Shown here: positions 43,953 through 51,991 of the stretch, one piece after another
Layout: each line of letters starts with the position of its first letter
Numbering within the stretch: position 1 is the first letter of the stretch
Assembly (NCBI GenBank): GCA_017510065.1
Contig: JAFWOB010000100.1
Span: 1-64,000, forward strand
Direction: 5' to 3'
Length of the DNA stretch: 64,000 bases
Origin: Parasporobacterium sp.
GTDB taxonomy: Bacteria; Bacillota; Clostridia; Lachnospirales; Lachnospiraceae
Translations under genes and position numbers: made by a program
The notes under the pieces: generated by a model
Databases searched by the model: none
The model's input: only the letters and a program-made list of their open reading frames with translations
Told to the model about the DNA's origin: nothing

Positions 43953-43990
43953 AAAAAGCCCGGAAACTTTATTTCTGAAAGCTCCCGGGC
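43953..43990 (-). terminator. Attenuator terminator upstream of metY
   Basis: Minus strand: GCCCGGGAGCTTTC pairs with AAGTTTCCGGGC around a short loop, followed by TTTTTG. The 5' arm (43982-43991) is exactly complementary to CTCCCGGGCA inside the leader ORF (44077-44086), giving a 10-bp antiterminator that would abolish this stem. It lies about 70 bases before the metY start. Confidence 0.85.
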
Positions 43991-44022
43991 AAGTTGCAGG
44001 AATCATGATGATGGCACATTCG

Positions 44023-44142
44023 TTATACACAAAGGAGGCGCAGAGTTGGAAGGCCGAACGCCTCAGCCACAGGAAATGCCCGGGAGATAGGCATTCGACA
44101 ACACATGCAGGTTTTAGATTTGTAAGTCAACTCGTGGAACAT
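44023..44142 (-). CDS. Cys/Met-rich attenuator leader peptide
   Basis: A 39-residue leader ORF with its own AAAGGAG site 9 bases before the ATG at 44142. Residues 12-17 are Cys-Met-Cys-Cys-Arg-Met (T-C-M-C-C-R-M), with another Cys at 38. The codon run sits directly before the hairpin AATGCC / GGCATT (44075-44095), whose loop contains the antiterminator strand. Stalling at the Cys codons would block that hairpin and let 44077-44086 pair with the terminator arm. A second stem (44143-44157 with 44031-44045, 14 of 15 paired) can hide the leader's own ribosome site. The peptide is short and unlikely to have another role. Confidence 0.75.
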   Translation of the reverse strand: MFHELTYKSKTCMCCRMPISRAFPVAEAFGLPTLRLLCV

Positions 44143-44174
44143 CTCTGCGTCTCCTTTCTGTAAATGTTGTGCCT

Positions 44175-44209
44175 ACTATATAACTATTCACCTACTATGT
44201 CAATAGGTG
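44175..44209 (-). promoter_or_regulatory. Promoter and palindrome of the metY-cysK leader
   Basis: Minus strand TTGACA (44198-44203), 17-base spacer, TATAGT (44175-44180). A dyad CACCTA / TAGGTG (44189-44209) surrounds the -35 box, and the ATAGTAGG motif repeats in the spacer/-10 region. The pattern resembles sites of Rrf2-type (CymR/IscR-like) regulators of sulfur genes in Bacillota; this is inference. Confidence 0.7.
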
Positions 44210-44220
44210 TTTTCATTTTT

Positions 44221-44246
44221 TAAAAAGAGTCCGCATGGACTCTTTT
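44221..44246 (-). terminator. Terminator of the aldo/keto reductase gene
   Basis: AAAAGAGTCC / GGACTCTTTT stem followed on the minus strand by TTAAAAAA, immediately after the gene end. Confidence 0.75.
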
Positions 44247-45388
44247 CAGCACCCGAACAGTTCTGTTGTTTTTTCCATTCGCTCCGCAATCTTCACGCCG
44301 AAGGGACATCTGCTCTCACAGCTCTGGCATCCGATACAGGATGAGGCTGTGGCGTTAAGCGCCAGATAATGCTGCCGGACGCTTTCCGGTACTTTACTCT
44401 GCTGCACAGCCAGGTCATAGTATTTATTGACCATTGCGATATCGATCTCTGACGGACAGGGCTTACAATGGCCGCAGTAGGTACACTGCCCCATATAAGA
44501 ATGAAGCGGTGCGGAGGCTATGACAGATGCATAGTCCTTCTCTTCCTCCGATGCAGTTTCATAGGAAACCGCCTCATCCACCTGCTCTTTCGTATCATAT
44601 CCACAGAGAATGGAAGAGACCCCTGGCCTTGTCAGCGCATAGTGGATACACTGTACCGGAGTAAAGGCTGTACCGAACGGCGAAGTCTTCGCATCGAACA
44701 GTCTGCCGCCGAAAAAGCCCTTCATCACCGTGATTCCGACCTCCCGCTCTTCAGACAGCCGGTACAAAGCTGCGCGTTCTTCATCGATCCCGGAAAGTGA
44801 TTCATCGTATTCCCCGAACATCGTGTCCAGGTCCTCCGTTGCCGGGTGCATATCAAATGCCGGATTGATGGAAAACAGGATCATTTCAATAAACCCTGAT
44901 TCCACTGCTTTCTTTGCGATCCGCGGATTGTGGGTGGACAGACCGATATGACGGATGATCCCTTTTTCATGAAGCTCATGAACGTACCGGATATACTCGG
45001 TGTTCATGCACAGATCCCACTCCTCTTCCGAATCCACATAATGGATCATTCCCAGATCGATGTAATCGGTCTGCATCCTTTTCAGGATATCCTCAAATGC
45101 CGGAACCACATATTTCATTTCCCTGGACCTGACGTATTGTCCATCCTGCCAGGTGGAGCCGATATGTCCCTGAACGATCCAATGCTCCCGGTTTCCTTTC
45201 ATGGCCTTCCCTATGATATCCCGGGATTTCGGATCCGGCATCCAGCAATCAATAATGTTGATTCCCTGCTCTCCCGCATATCTCAGCAATTCAACAGATT
45301 CCGCCTCTTCATGCCTTTCCAGCCATTCTCCTCCGAAACCGATCTCACTGACAAGAAGTCCTGTTTTTCCCAGTTTTCTGTACTTCAT
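44246..45388 (-). CDS. Aldo/keto reductase with C-terminal ferredoxin domain
   Basis: About 380 residues from ATG 45388 (AAAGGAGGAAGG upstream). AKR barrel: MKYRKLGKTGLLVSEIGFG, HYVDSEEEWD, RHIGLSTHNPRIA, then GSINPAF-like and PVQCIHYALTRPGVSSIL. The C-terminal 80 residues hold two 4Fe-4S sites, CTYCGHCKPCPSEI and CIGCQSCESRCPFGV. This fused type is common in strict anaerobes and links NAD(P)H- or ferredoxin-dependent reduction. Monocistronic, divergent from the MATE gene. Confidence 0.88.
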   Translation of the reverse strand: MKYRKLGKTGLLVSEIGFGGEWLERHEEAESVELLRYAGEQGINIIDCWMPDPKSRDIIGKAMKGNREHWIVQGHIGSTWQDGQYVRSREMKYVVPAFEDILKRMQTDYIDLGMIHYVDSEEEWDLCMNTEYIRYVHELHEKGIIRHIGLSTHNPRIAKKAVESGFIEMILFSINPAFDMHPATEDLDTMFGEYDESLSGIDEERAALYRLSEEREVGITVMKGFFGGRLFDAKTSPFGTAFTPVQCIHYALTRPGVSSILCGYDTKEQVDEAVSYETASEEEKDYASVIASAPLHSYMGQCTYCGHCKPCPSEIDIAMVNKYYDLAVQQSKVPESVRQHYLALNATASSCIGCQSCESRCPFGVKIAERMEKTTELFGC

Positions 45389-45557
45389 CCTTCCTCCTTT
45401 ACCGCAAGCTTCTTTCATGCGTCCTTTCTTTCAGAACGACCGTTTGCGACGTTATTATTATACTACTTTCAGGGCTTTCTTTTCCATAGAAGTATTTGCA
45501 TCCCATCTCTTCAGCATGCTATAATTTTTTATCATTTCTTTATGGGAGGAATGTAAG

Positions 45558-47369
45558 ATGAGACGACCATCTGCGGAAAAAGTACAACGATCACATGCCT
45601 CCGGGGAAGCAGCCGATGCTGTCATGACATCAAAACTGCTGTTCCGCCTTCTTCCGATCCAGATCCTGCTGGCTGCGATCGGATCTGTCAACGGCATTGT
45701 GTCCAGTCTTTTTGCCAGCAATTCGGTCGGTGCTCAGGCAATGAGCGCCGTGGGACTGTACAATCCGATCAATCTGTTTATCGTGGCGATCAGCATGATG
45801 CTTGTAGGAGGAGCCTCCATTCTCTGCGGCAAATATATGGGCAGAAATGAGACGGACAAAGTCCAGAATGTTTTTTCCCTTACCAGCCTCATTGCACTTG
45901 CGGTATCTGCGGTATTTACCCTGCTCATTCTGCTGCTGGGGATCTTTGACCTGAGCGGCTTTCTGACCGGTGATCCGGCGATAAGAGGGCTTTTGAATCA
46001 GTACCTGATCGGACAGTCCATCGGTGTCATCCCGCTGGTCCTGGGAAGTCTTTTGTCTGCCTTTCTTTCTCTGGAAAACAGAACCCGAAGGACCACCGCT
46101 GCCAGTCTCATCTATATTCTGGTCAATGTCCTGTTCAATTTCCTGTTTGTACAGCTTCTTCATATGGAAGCACTGGGCCTTTCCCTTGCTTCTTCCCTGG
46201 GATTATGGGTCTTCTTCCTGATCCAGGCTCAGCATTTTTTCAGCGGCAAGTCCTCTTTCCGGATCTCGTGGAAACATCTGCACTGGAGGGAAACCGGCAG
46301 TATTGTCCGGATTGGCCTGCCGGGAGCGGCTAACAACGGATACCAGACCATCCGGGGACTGATCGTCAATATGCTGATCACCCAGTTTGTCGGCGCTGCA
46401 GGACTGTCTGCTTTTGCTGCCGCCAATACCTTACTGGGGCTTGCCTGGGCCATTCCCTCCGGAATGCTCAATGTTTCCCGCATGCTGATCAGCATCAGCG
46501 TCGGAGAAGAAGACAGGCAGACGCTTGCGGACACCATGCGAAATGCTGTCCGCCGGTTTATCCCGCTGATGTGCCTGATCTGCGCTATTATCATCGCCCT
46601 TGCCGTTCCTCTGACCAGACTGTATTACCGGGATCCTGCGGAGCCTGTTTACATGATGACCGTCTGGGGATTCCGGATCCTGCCTCTTTGCATGCCCCTG
46701 GCAATCTTCCGGATGCATCTGAGCTGCTATGGCCAGACCATGGACCGGAACATTATGGTAAATGTGCTGGAGGCAGTTGACGGCTTCATTGCGGTCTGTG
46801 CCTTTACTGCAATACTGATCCCGGCGCTCGGGATGAACAGCGTGTATATCGCCAATGTGCTGGGCGGTGTCGTAGCTGTGTTGTATCTTCTGGGATACTC
46901 GATCATCCGTAACCGGAAATTCCCGAAAAATATGGAAGAGCTGATGGTGATCCCGCCGGACTTCGGGGTTCCGGCATCAGAACGGATGGATCTGACCGTC
47001 CGAAGAATGGAAGAAGTGATCAATATTTCCCGGGAGGTCCAGGAATTCTGCCTGGAAAAAGGGATCGAAAAGAGGAGATCTTATTTTGCTGGCCTCTTTA
47101 TCGAAGAGATGGCAGGAAATGTGGTCTCCCACGGCTTTATCAAAGACCGGCGGTCACACTCGGCAGATCTCAGAGTGGTACATAAAGACGGCATGATCAT
47201 CCTGCGGATCAAGGACGACTGTATCCCCTTTGATCCGGCAGAGCGCCAAAAGATCTTCAACCCGGATGATATTGCGAAAAACATCGGTATCCGGATGGTT
47301 TACAGCATTGCCGACGACATCAGTTACCAGAATATCCTGGGATTAAACGTCCTGACGATCCGGATCTGA
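45558..47369 (+). CDS. MATE-family transporter fused to a C-terminal RsbW-like ATPase domain
   Basis: 603 residues. Residues 20-450 are a MATE/PST-type polytopic transporter with 12 membrane helices (IQILLAAIGSVNGIVSSLF start). Residues 475-603 are a GHKL ATPase of the RsbW/SpoIIAB type: the N-box FIEEMAGNVVSHGF, a G1-like DDCIPFDP, and the G2 NIGIRMVYSIADD. The G1 box lacks the usual DNG triplet. The fusion suggests nucleotide-controlled transport or an anti-sigma/kinase-like signal tied to the transporter. Perfect GGGAGGA site. First of three co-directional efflux-type genes. Confidence 0.85.
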   Translation: MRRPSAEKVQRSHASGEAADAVMTSKLLFRLLPIQILLAAIGSVNGIVSSLFASNSVGAQAMSAVGLYNPINLFIVAISMMLVGGASILCGKYMGRNETDKVQNVFSLTSLIALAVSAVFTLLILLLGIFDLSGFLTGDPAIRGLLNQYLIGQSIGVIPLVLGSLLSAFLSLENRTRRTTAASLIYILVNVLFNFLFVQLLHMEALGLSLASSLGLWVFFLIQAQHFFSGKSSFRISWKHLHWRETGSIVRIGLPGAANNGYQTIRGLIVNMLITQFVGAAGLSAFAAANTLLGLAWAIPSGMLNVSRMLISISVGEEDRQTLADTMRNAVRRFIPLMCLICAIIIALAVPLTRLYYRDPAEPVYMMTVWGFRILPLCMPLAIFRMHLSCYGQTMDRNIMVNVLEAVDGFIAVCAFTAILIPALGMNSVYIANVLGGVVAVLYLLGYSIIRNRKFPKNMEELMVIPPDFGVPASERMDLTVRRMEEVINISREVQEFCLEKGIEKRRSYFAGLFIEEMAGNVVSHGFIKDRRSHSADLRVVHKDGMIILRIKDDCIPFDPAERQKIFNPDDIAKNIGIRMVYSIADDISYQNILGLNVLTIRI

Positions 47370-47423
47370 CCATTCTTATAATTACGGTTGACATCCCGCC
47401 TAGCAGTCAATAAGATAGGCGGT

Positions 47424-49259
47424 ATGGATCAACATTCGCCTGCGACAACAGAAAACAAAAAGAAAGGCACCTGGCGCCATCTGATGCGGTTCCTGAAAGG
47501 GAGCCTGCATCTGTTTGTGCTGGGAGTCTTTGCTTCTGCCGTCGTTTCCCTGGCAGACATGCTGACCCCGCAGATCCTTCGTATGGCGATCGACAATGCC
47601 ATCGGAGGACTGGAGCCGGATTATCCTGCATGGGTCATGCGGATCGTAGATGCATTCGGGGGATTTTCCCGTCTGGGACAGCAGCTTTGGATCATGGCAC
47701 TGGCACTGATCGTGATCGCGCTTTTCCGGGCTGCATCGCAGTTTCTCATGGTAGTTTTCAATAGCAAGGGATCCGAACGGCTTGTCAAGACCATGCGCGA
47801 CCGGGTATTCCGCCATATCGAACGGCTGCCCTTCTCATGGCATATGAAAAACCACACCGGTGACATCATTCAGCGGTGTACTTCTGATATTGACAAGATC
47901 CGGAATTTCGTAGCGGAACAGCTTTCCAACATTATCCGGATCGTTGTACTGCTGGTCTTCTCCATCTATTTTATGATGTCCATGCATGTGGGCCTGACCC
48001 TGATCGCGATCTCGGTGATCCCGCTGATCCTAGGTTATGTAGTGATCTTTGGAAAGAAGCTTCATAAAGGATTCGAAGAATGCGAAGAAGCGGAAGGTGA
48101 AGTTTCCGCCATGGTGCAGGAAAACCTGTCGGGTGTACGGGTGGTCCGCGCCTTTGCCAGGGAACGGTACGAAAGGGACCGCTTTGAAAAACGCAACAAT
48201 GAATATTGTAATCTCTGGGTGCGCATGGGCGTGGTGCTGGCCCGGTTCTTTACGGTACAGGACATTCTGACCATGACCCAGGCCATGCTGATCATCGTCG
48301 TCGGATCCATTCTCTGCGTGCATGGAAAAATGACTGCAGGAGACCTGGTGGCGTTCATCGCCTACAACGCTCTCCTGGCCTGGCCGATCCGAAGACTCGG
48401 CCGCATGCTGGTGGAAATGAGCAAAGCCGATGTGTCTATCGGAAGAATTGCCTATATCATGGATTCTCCGGTGGAAGAGGAAGCTCCTGATGCCCTGGAG
48501 ATCCCGATGGATCAGGAAATCTGCTTTGAGCATGTGCATTTCGGTTATGAAAACTGCCCTGAGATCCTGCACGATATCAGTTTTACCGTAAAGCCTGGAA
48601 CAACGCTTGGGATCCTGGGCGGCACCGGTTCCGGCAAATCTACTCTGATGCTGCTGCTGGATAAGATGTACGATCTGCCGGAGGAATGGGGCACGATCCG
48701 GATCGGCGGAGTGGATATCCGGAAGATAAAAACAGACTATCTGCGGCGCAATATTTCCATGGTCCTGCAGGAACCGTTCCTGTTCTCCCGCTCCATCGGG
48801 GAGAACATCGGGATCACCCGCCCGGGTATTACCCTGGAAGAGATCCGGGAAGCCGCCAGGGACGCCTGCCTGGATGAAAATGTCTCCGGTTTTGCCAAAG
48901 GCTATGATACCTTCGTCGGGGAACGGGGTGTTACCCTGTCCGGCGGGCAGAAACAGCGGACCGCCATCGCCAGGGCACTGGTAGGCAGAGCCCCCATCCT
49001 GATCTTTGATGACTCTTTATCTGCCGTAGATACCGAAACAGATGCAAAGATCCGCTCTTCTCTGGAGGCACGTTTCGGTTCCGCTACCATTATCATCATT
49101 TCCCACCGTCTGACCACGATCTCCAAGGCAGACCAGGTGATCATCCTGGAAAACGGAAGGATCAGCGAATCCGGAACGCCGGAGCAGCTGAAGCATTCCG
49201 GAGGACTGTACCAGAAAATCTATGAGATCCAATCCGGCATGGAGGCAGCTCATGAATAA
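47424..49259 (+). CDS. ABC exporter half-transporter (permease-ATPase) I
   Basis: 611 residues from ATG 47424 (MDQHSPATTENKKKGTW; a TTG at 47388 is the only alternative). Type-1 exporter: six membrane helices (35-320), then Walker A LGGTGSGKSTLMLLLDKMY, signature TLSGGQKQRTAIARAL, Walker B ILIFDDSLSAVD (Asp at the catalytic Glu position), H-loop IISHRL. The Asp in place of the catalytic Glu marks a degenerate half, as usual in heterodimers. Overlaps the next gene by 8 bases. Confidence 0.92.
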   Translation: MDQHSPATTENKKKGTWRHLMRFLKGSLHLFVLGVFASAVVSLADMLTPQILRMAIDNAIGGLEPDYPAWVMRIVDAFGGFSRLGQQLWIMALALIVIALFRAASQFLMVVFNSKGSERLVKTMRDRVFRHIERLPFSWHMKNHTGDIIQRCTSDIDKIRNFVAEQLSNIIRIVVLLVFSIYFMMSMHVGLTLIAISVIPLILGYVVIFGKKLHKGFEECEEAEGEVSAMVQENLSGVRVVRAFARERYERDRFEKRNNEYCNLWVRMGVVLARFFTVQDILTMTQAMLIIVVGSILCVHGKMTAGDLVAFIAYNALLAWPIRRLGRMLVEMSKADVSIGRIAYIMDSPVEEEAPDALEIPMDQEICFEHVHFGYENCPEILHDISFTVKPGTTLGILGGTGSGKSTLMLLLDKMYDLPEEWGTIRIGGVDIRKIKTDYLRRNISMVLQEPFLFSRSIGENIGITRPGITLEEIREAARDACLDENVSGFAKGYDTFVGERGVTLSGGQKQRTAIARALVGRAPILIFDDSLSAVDTETDAKIRSSLEARFGSATIIIISHRLTTISKADQVIILENGRISESGTPEQLKHSGGLYQKIYEIQSGMEAAHE

Positions 49260-51066
49260 AACGACTGAAACAACTTCATCCCGCCTGTTCCTGTTCGGAC
49301 TTCCGAAGATGGCCCCGCTGTTCCGCCGCTACCGCAGGGATATGTTCGTGATCATCTTTACGATCATCATCTTTACGGCGGCTGATCTGGCAGCACCGGT
49401 TTTCCAGCGTTATGCGCTCAACCATTTTGTAGGAGGAGGTACCCTCGATACCATCGCCTGGTTTCTGGCGGCATACATAGGAGTGATTGCGATCTTTGCC
49501 GTTTCCGGATATATCAATACCAAGGTCTGTCTGGCTACGGAAGTGCGGATGGACCGGGATATGCGCAACAAGGCTTTTTCCCATCTGCAGCAGCTGTCCT
49601 TTGACTATTTCAGCCAGAACAGCGTAGGCTATATCCACGCCCGGGTCATGAGTGACACTTCCCGGATCGGCGAGACGATCACCTGGAATCTGGCTGACAC
49701 AGTCTTTTTCCTGATCGAGATCGTGGGATCCATTGCCGTCATGCTGTACTACAACGCCCGGCTGACTTTGCTGGTACTGATCATTGTCCCGGTCATTTCC
49801 CTGCTCTATGCCCTGTTTCAGGGTAAGCTCTTCCGGCTTCATAAAGAAGTCCGTGAGATCAATTCCCGGATCACCGGCAATTTCAACGAAGGGATCACCG
49901 GCGCCAGGACCGTAAAATCCCTGGTGATCGAAGATAAGATCTACGAGGATTTTAAAAAGGAAACCAGCAATATGTTCCGCACCTCCATGCGTTCTGCCAG
50001 GCTGAAAGGGCTGTTAAATGCCGTCACCACCCTGGCCACTTCCGCCGCCCTGGCCATCGTCCTGTGGAAAGGCGGCATCATTGCGCAGGAAGAGGTGGGA
50101 ACATTCTCCCTGTTCATGAGCTATGCCCGGGGACTGATGGACCCTGTGAATATCCTGGTAGAAAGCCTTTCCCTGTTCATTCAGGGCAAGGTCAATATCG
50201 AGCGTTACACAAAGCTGGTGGAAACCACGCCGGGCGTGAAAGATACGGAAGCAGTCATCGAACAGTACGGAGACTGCTTTGATCCCAAAAAAGAAAACTG
50301 GGAAGAGATCCGGGGCGATATCGAATTCGACCATGTGGATTTCATGTATCCGGATGGGGATGAATATGTGCTGAAAGATTTCTGCCTGAAGATCCCCTTC
50401 GGGACCAATCTGGCCATCGTGGGAGAAACTGGTGCCGGCAAATCCACCCTGGCCAACCTGGTCTGCCGGTTCTATGAACCGACTGCCGGCCGGGTCCTGA
50501 TCGACGGCCGGGATGCCAGGGAGCGTTCCCAGCTTTGGCTTCACAGCGCATTGGGCTATGTCCTTCAGACACCCCAGCTGTTCACCGGTACCATCCGGGA
50601 AAACCTGCAGTATGGAAACCCATTAGCCACGGAAGAAGAGATCATGCAGGCCATTGACCTGGTCTCTGCCCGCAGCGTCCTGGAAAAACTGGAAAAAGGA
50701 CTGGATACCAATGTCGGTGAAGGCGGAGACCTTCTCTCCACCGGCGAAAAACAGCTGTTTTCCTTCGCCCGGGCGATCCTGGCGGATCCCCGCATCCTGA
50801 TCCTTGATGAAGCAACTGCGTCCGTAGATACCATCACGGAACAGAAGATCCAGTCTGCCATCGACAAAGTCATCAAAGGCAGGACCTCCATCGTGATCGC
50901 TCACCGGCTTTCCACGGTGAAAGGAGCCGACCTGATCCTGGTCGTGGAGAACGGCAGGATCGTGGAACAGGGGCGGCATGAGGACCTCCTGGCACGGAAA
51001 GGGGCCTACTACCGGCTGTGGATGCGGCAGTTCGAAGAAGAATCTGCCCTGCAGCTGCTCTCCTGA
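49252..51066 (+). CDS. ABC exporter half-transporter (permease-ATPase) II
   Basis: 604 residues from ATG 49252 (GGAGG upstream, within the previous gene's end). Membrane domain 30-320, ATPase with GETGAGKSTLANLVCRFYEP, signature LLSTGEKQLFSFARAIL and Walker B ILILDEATASVD, which keeps the catalytic Glu. Signature position Ser-Thr-Gly-Glu-Lys differs from SGGQ, typical of one half of asymmetric heterodimers. Partner of the previous gene; multidrug or lipid/peptide exporter, substrate unknown. Confidence 0.92.
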   Translation: MNKTTETTSSRLFLFGLPKMAPLFRRYRRDMFVIIFTIIIFTAADLAAPVFQRYALNHFVGGGTLDTIAWFLAAYIGVIAIFAVSGYINTKVCLATEVRMDRDMRNKAFSHLQQLSFDYFSQNSVGYIHARVMSDTSRIGETITWNLADTVFFLIEIVGSIAVMLYYNARLTLLVLIIVPVISLLYALFQGKLFRLHKEVREINSRITGNFNEGITGARTVKSLVIEDKIYEDFKKETSNMFRTSMRSARLKGLLNAVTTLATSAALAIVLWKGGIIAQEEVGTFSLFMSYARGLMDPVNILVESLSLFIQGKVNIERYTKLVETTPGVKDTEAVIEQYGDCFDPKKENWEEIRGDIEFDHVDFMYPDGDEYVLKDFCLKIPFGTNLAIVGETGAGKSTLANLVCRFYEPTAGRVLIDGRDARERSQLWLHSALGYVLQTPQLFTGTIRENLQYGNPLATEEEIMQAIDLVSARSVLEKLEKGLDTNVGEGGDLLSTGEKQLFSFARAILADPRILILDEATASVDTITEQKIQSAIDKVIKGRTSIVIAHRLSTVKGADLILVVENGRIVEQGRHEDLLARKGAYYRLWMRQFEEESALQLLS

Positions 51067-51125
51067 TATTCTCAATTCAGACATTAGGCAAAAACAAGGA
51101 GGGCTTTGCCAATAATCATATATCA

Positions 51126-51163
51126 AAAAATGCATCGACCATACGATCGATGCATTTTTATTG
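51126..51163. terminator. Bidirectional terminator
   Basis: AAAAAATGCATCGA / TCGATGCATTTTT stem between the exporter operon and the convergent cyclase gene, with A-rich left and T-rich right flanks. Confidence 0.85.
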
Positions 51164-51193
51164 ATTCTAAGTGTTTTCCGGAACTGATACTGA

Positions 51194-51952
51194 TTATTCC
51201 GTGATCGCCCAGACTCTTGCCGGAAGGCCTGTTGCATTCTCGATCCTCGGATAGGAAACGATGATCACGGCTCCTGCCGGCTGAACCTGATCCAGGTTGC
51301 AAAGTACTTCGACCTGCAGCTTTTCCTGATTCAGTACGTATCTTTCGCAGACCAGATCGCCTGCTGCCGCACATACTGCAGAAGCATCCGTATCCAGTGC
51401 CTCGTGGCCGTTGGCTGCTGCATTGCGGGTCTCATAGATATACTGCAGTGCTTCCAGAGACCAGCCCGGGAAGTTTTCAGAGCCGTCCTCGGCAATGCCG
51501 GAGAGGGCATTCATATCCGGCCATTTCTTGGACCAGTCTGTCCGAAGGGCTACAAATGCTCCGTCAGGAATATCTCCATACTTTTTTTCGTAATTCTTGA
51601 TATCCTCTACGGTCACTGCATAATGCACATCCTTTTTGACCTGCTCCGTGATATCGATCACGCAGAGCGGGAAGATCAAGTCATGTACGTCATACTGTTC
51701 GGAATTCTGTTTGCCCTTGATAAAGTGGCCAGGGAAATCAATATGCGTACCAAACTGCCCCGGAAACCGGAAAGACTGGATCAGGCATTCCAACATGGGG
51801 TTGCCCCAGTCAAATATGGTCTTTGACAGTTCTACCGTGCCTGCAGGAATTCCGGACCAGCAGGGGCTGTCATTATTGAGCGGGTGAGACAGTTCGACCC
51901 ATTTATAATTTTTCGCAGCCTTGAGGGCTTCCCATAACTTATACTCCGCCAT
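51194..51952 (-). CDS. Cyclase-family (kynurenine-formamidase-like) hydrolase
   Basis: 252 residues of the putative-cyclase / KynB family: FGTHIDFPGHF (HxxxD..H metal motif, near 80-90), and GAFVALRTDWSKKW. Members hydrolyse N-formylkynurenine, isatin or other cyclic amides with a divalent metal. It is the last gene of the liv-type transporter transcript (39 bases after the binding protein), which suggests it acts on the imported compound. Confidence 0.8.
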   Translation of the reverse strand: MAEYKLWEALKAAKNYKWVELSHPLNNDSPCWSGIPAGTVELSKTIFDWGNPMLECLIQSFRFPGQFGTHIDFPGHFIKGKQNSEQYDVHDLIFPLCVIDITEQVKKDVHYAVTVEDIKNYEKKYGDIPDGAFVALRTDWSKKWPDMNALSGIAEDGSENFPGWSLEALQYIYETRNAAANGHEALDTDASAVCAAAGDLVCERYVLNQEKLQVEVLCNLDQVQPAGAVIIVSYPRIENATGLPARVWAITE

Positions 51953-51991
51953 AATACTGTTCTCCTTTCCCTTTACCTGACCATCCGGTTC

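Noticed and set aside
42923..43978. 351-codon plus-strand frame and others opposite metY and cysK
   Set aside because: Antisense shadows of real genes with clear PLP-enzyme motifs.
43953..44209. metY leader considered as a SAM riboswitch or T-box
   Set aside because: None of the conserved S-box core stretches and no T-box motif (GGGUGGNACCGCG-like) can be found; the leader ORF and pairing explain the region better.
47388..47423. TTG start for the first ABC exporter half
   Set aside because: ATG at 47424 gives a normal-looking N-terminus; the TTG has no ribosome site.
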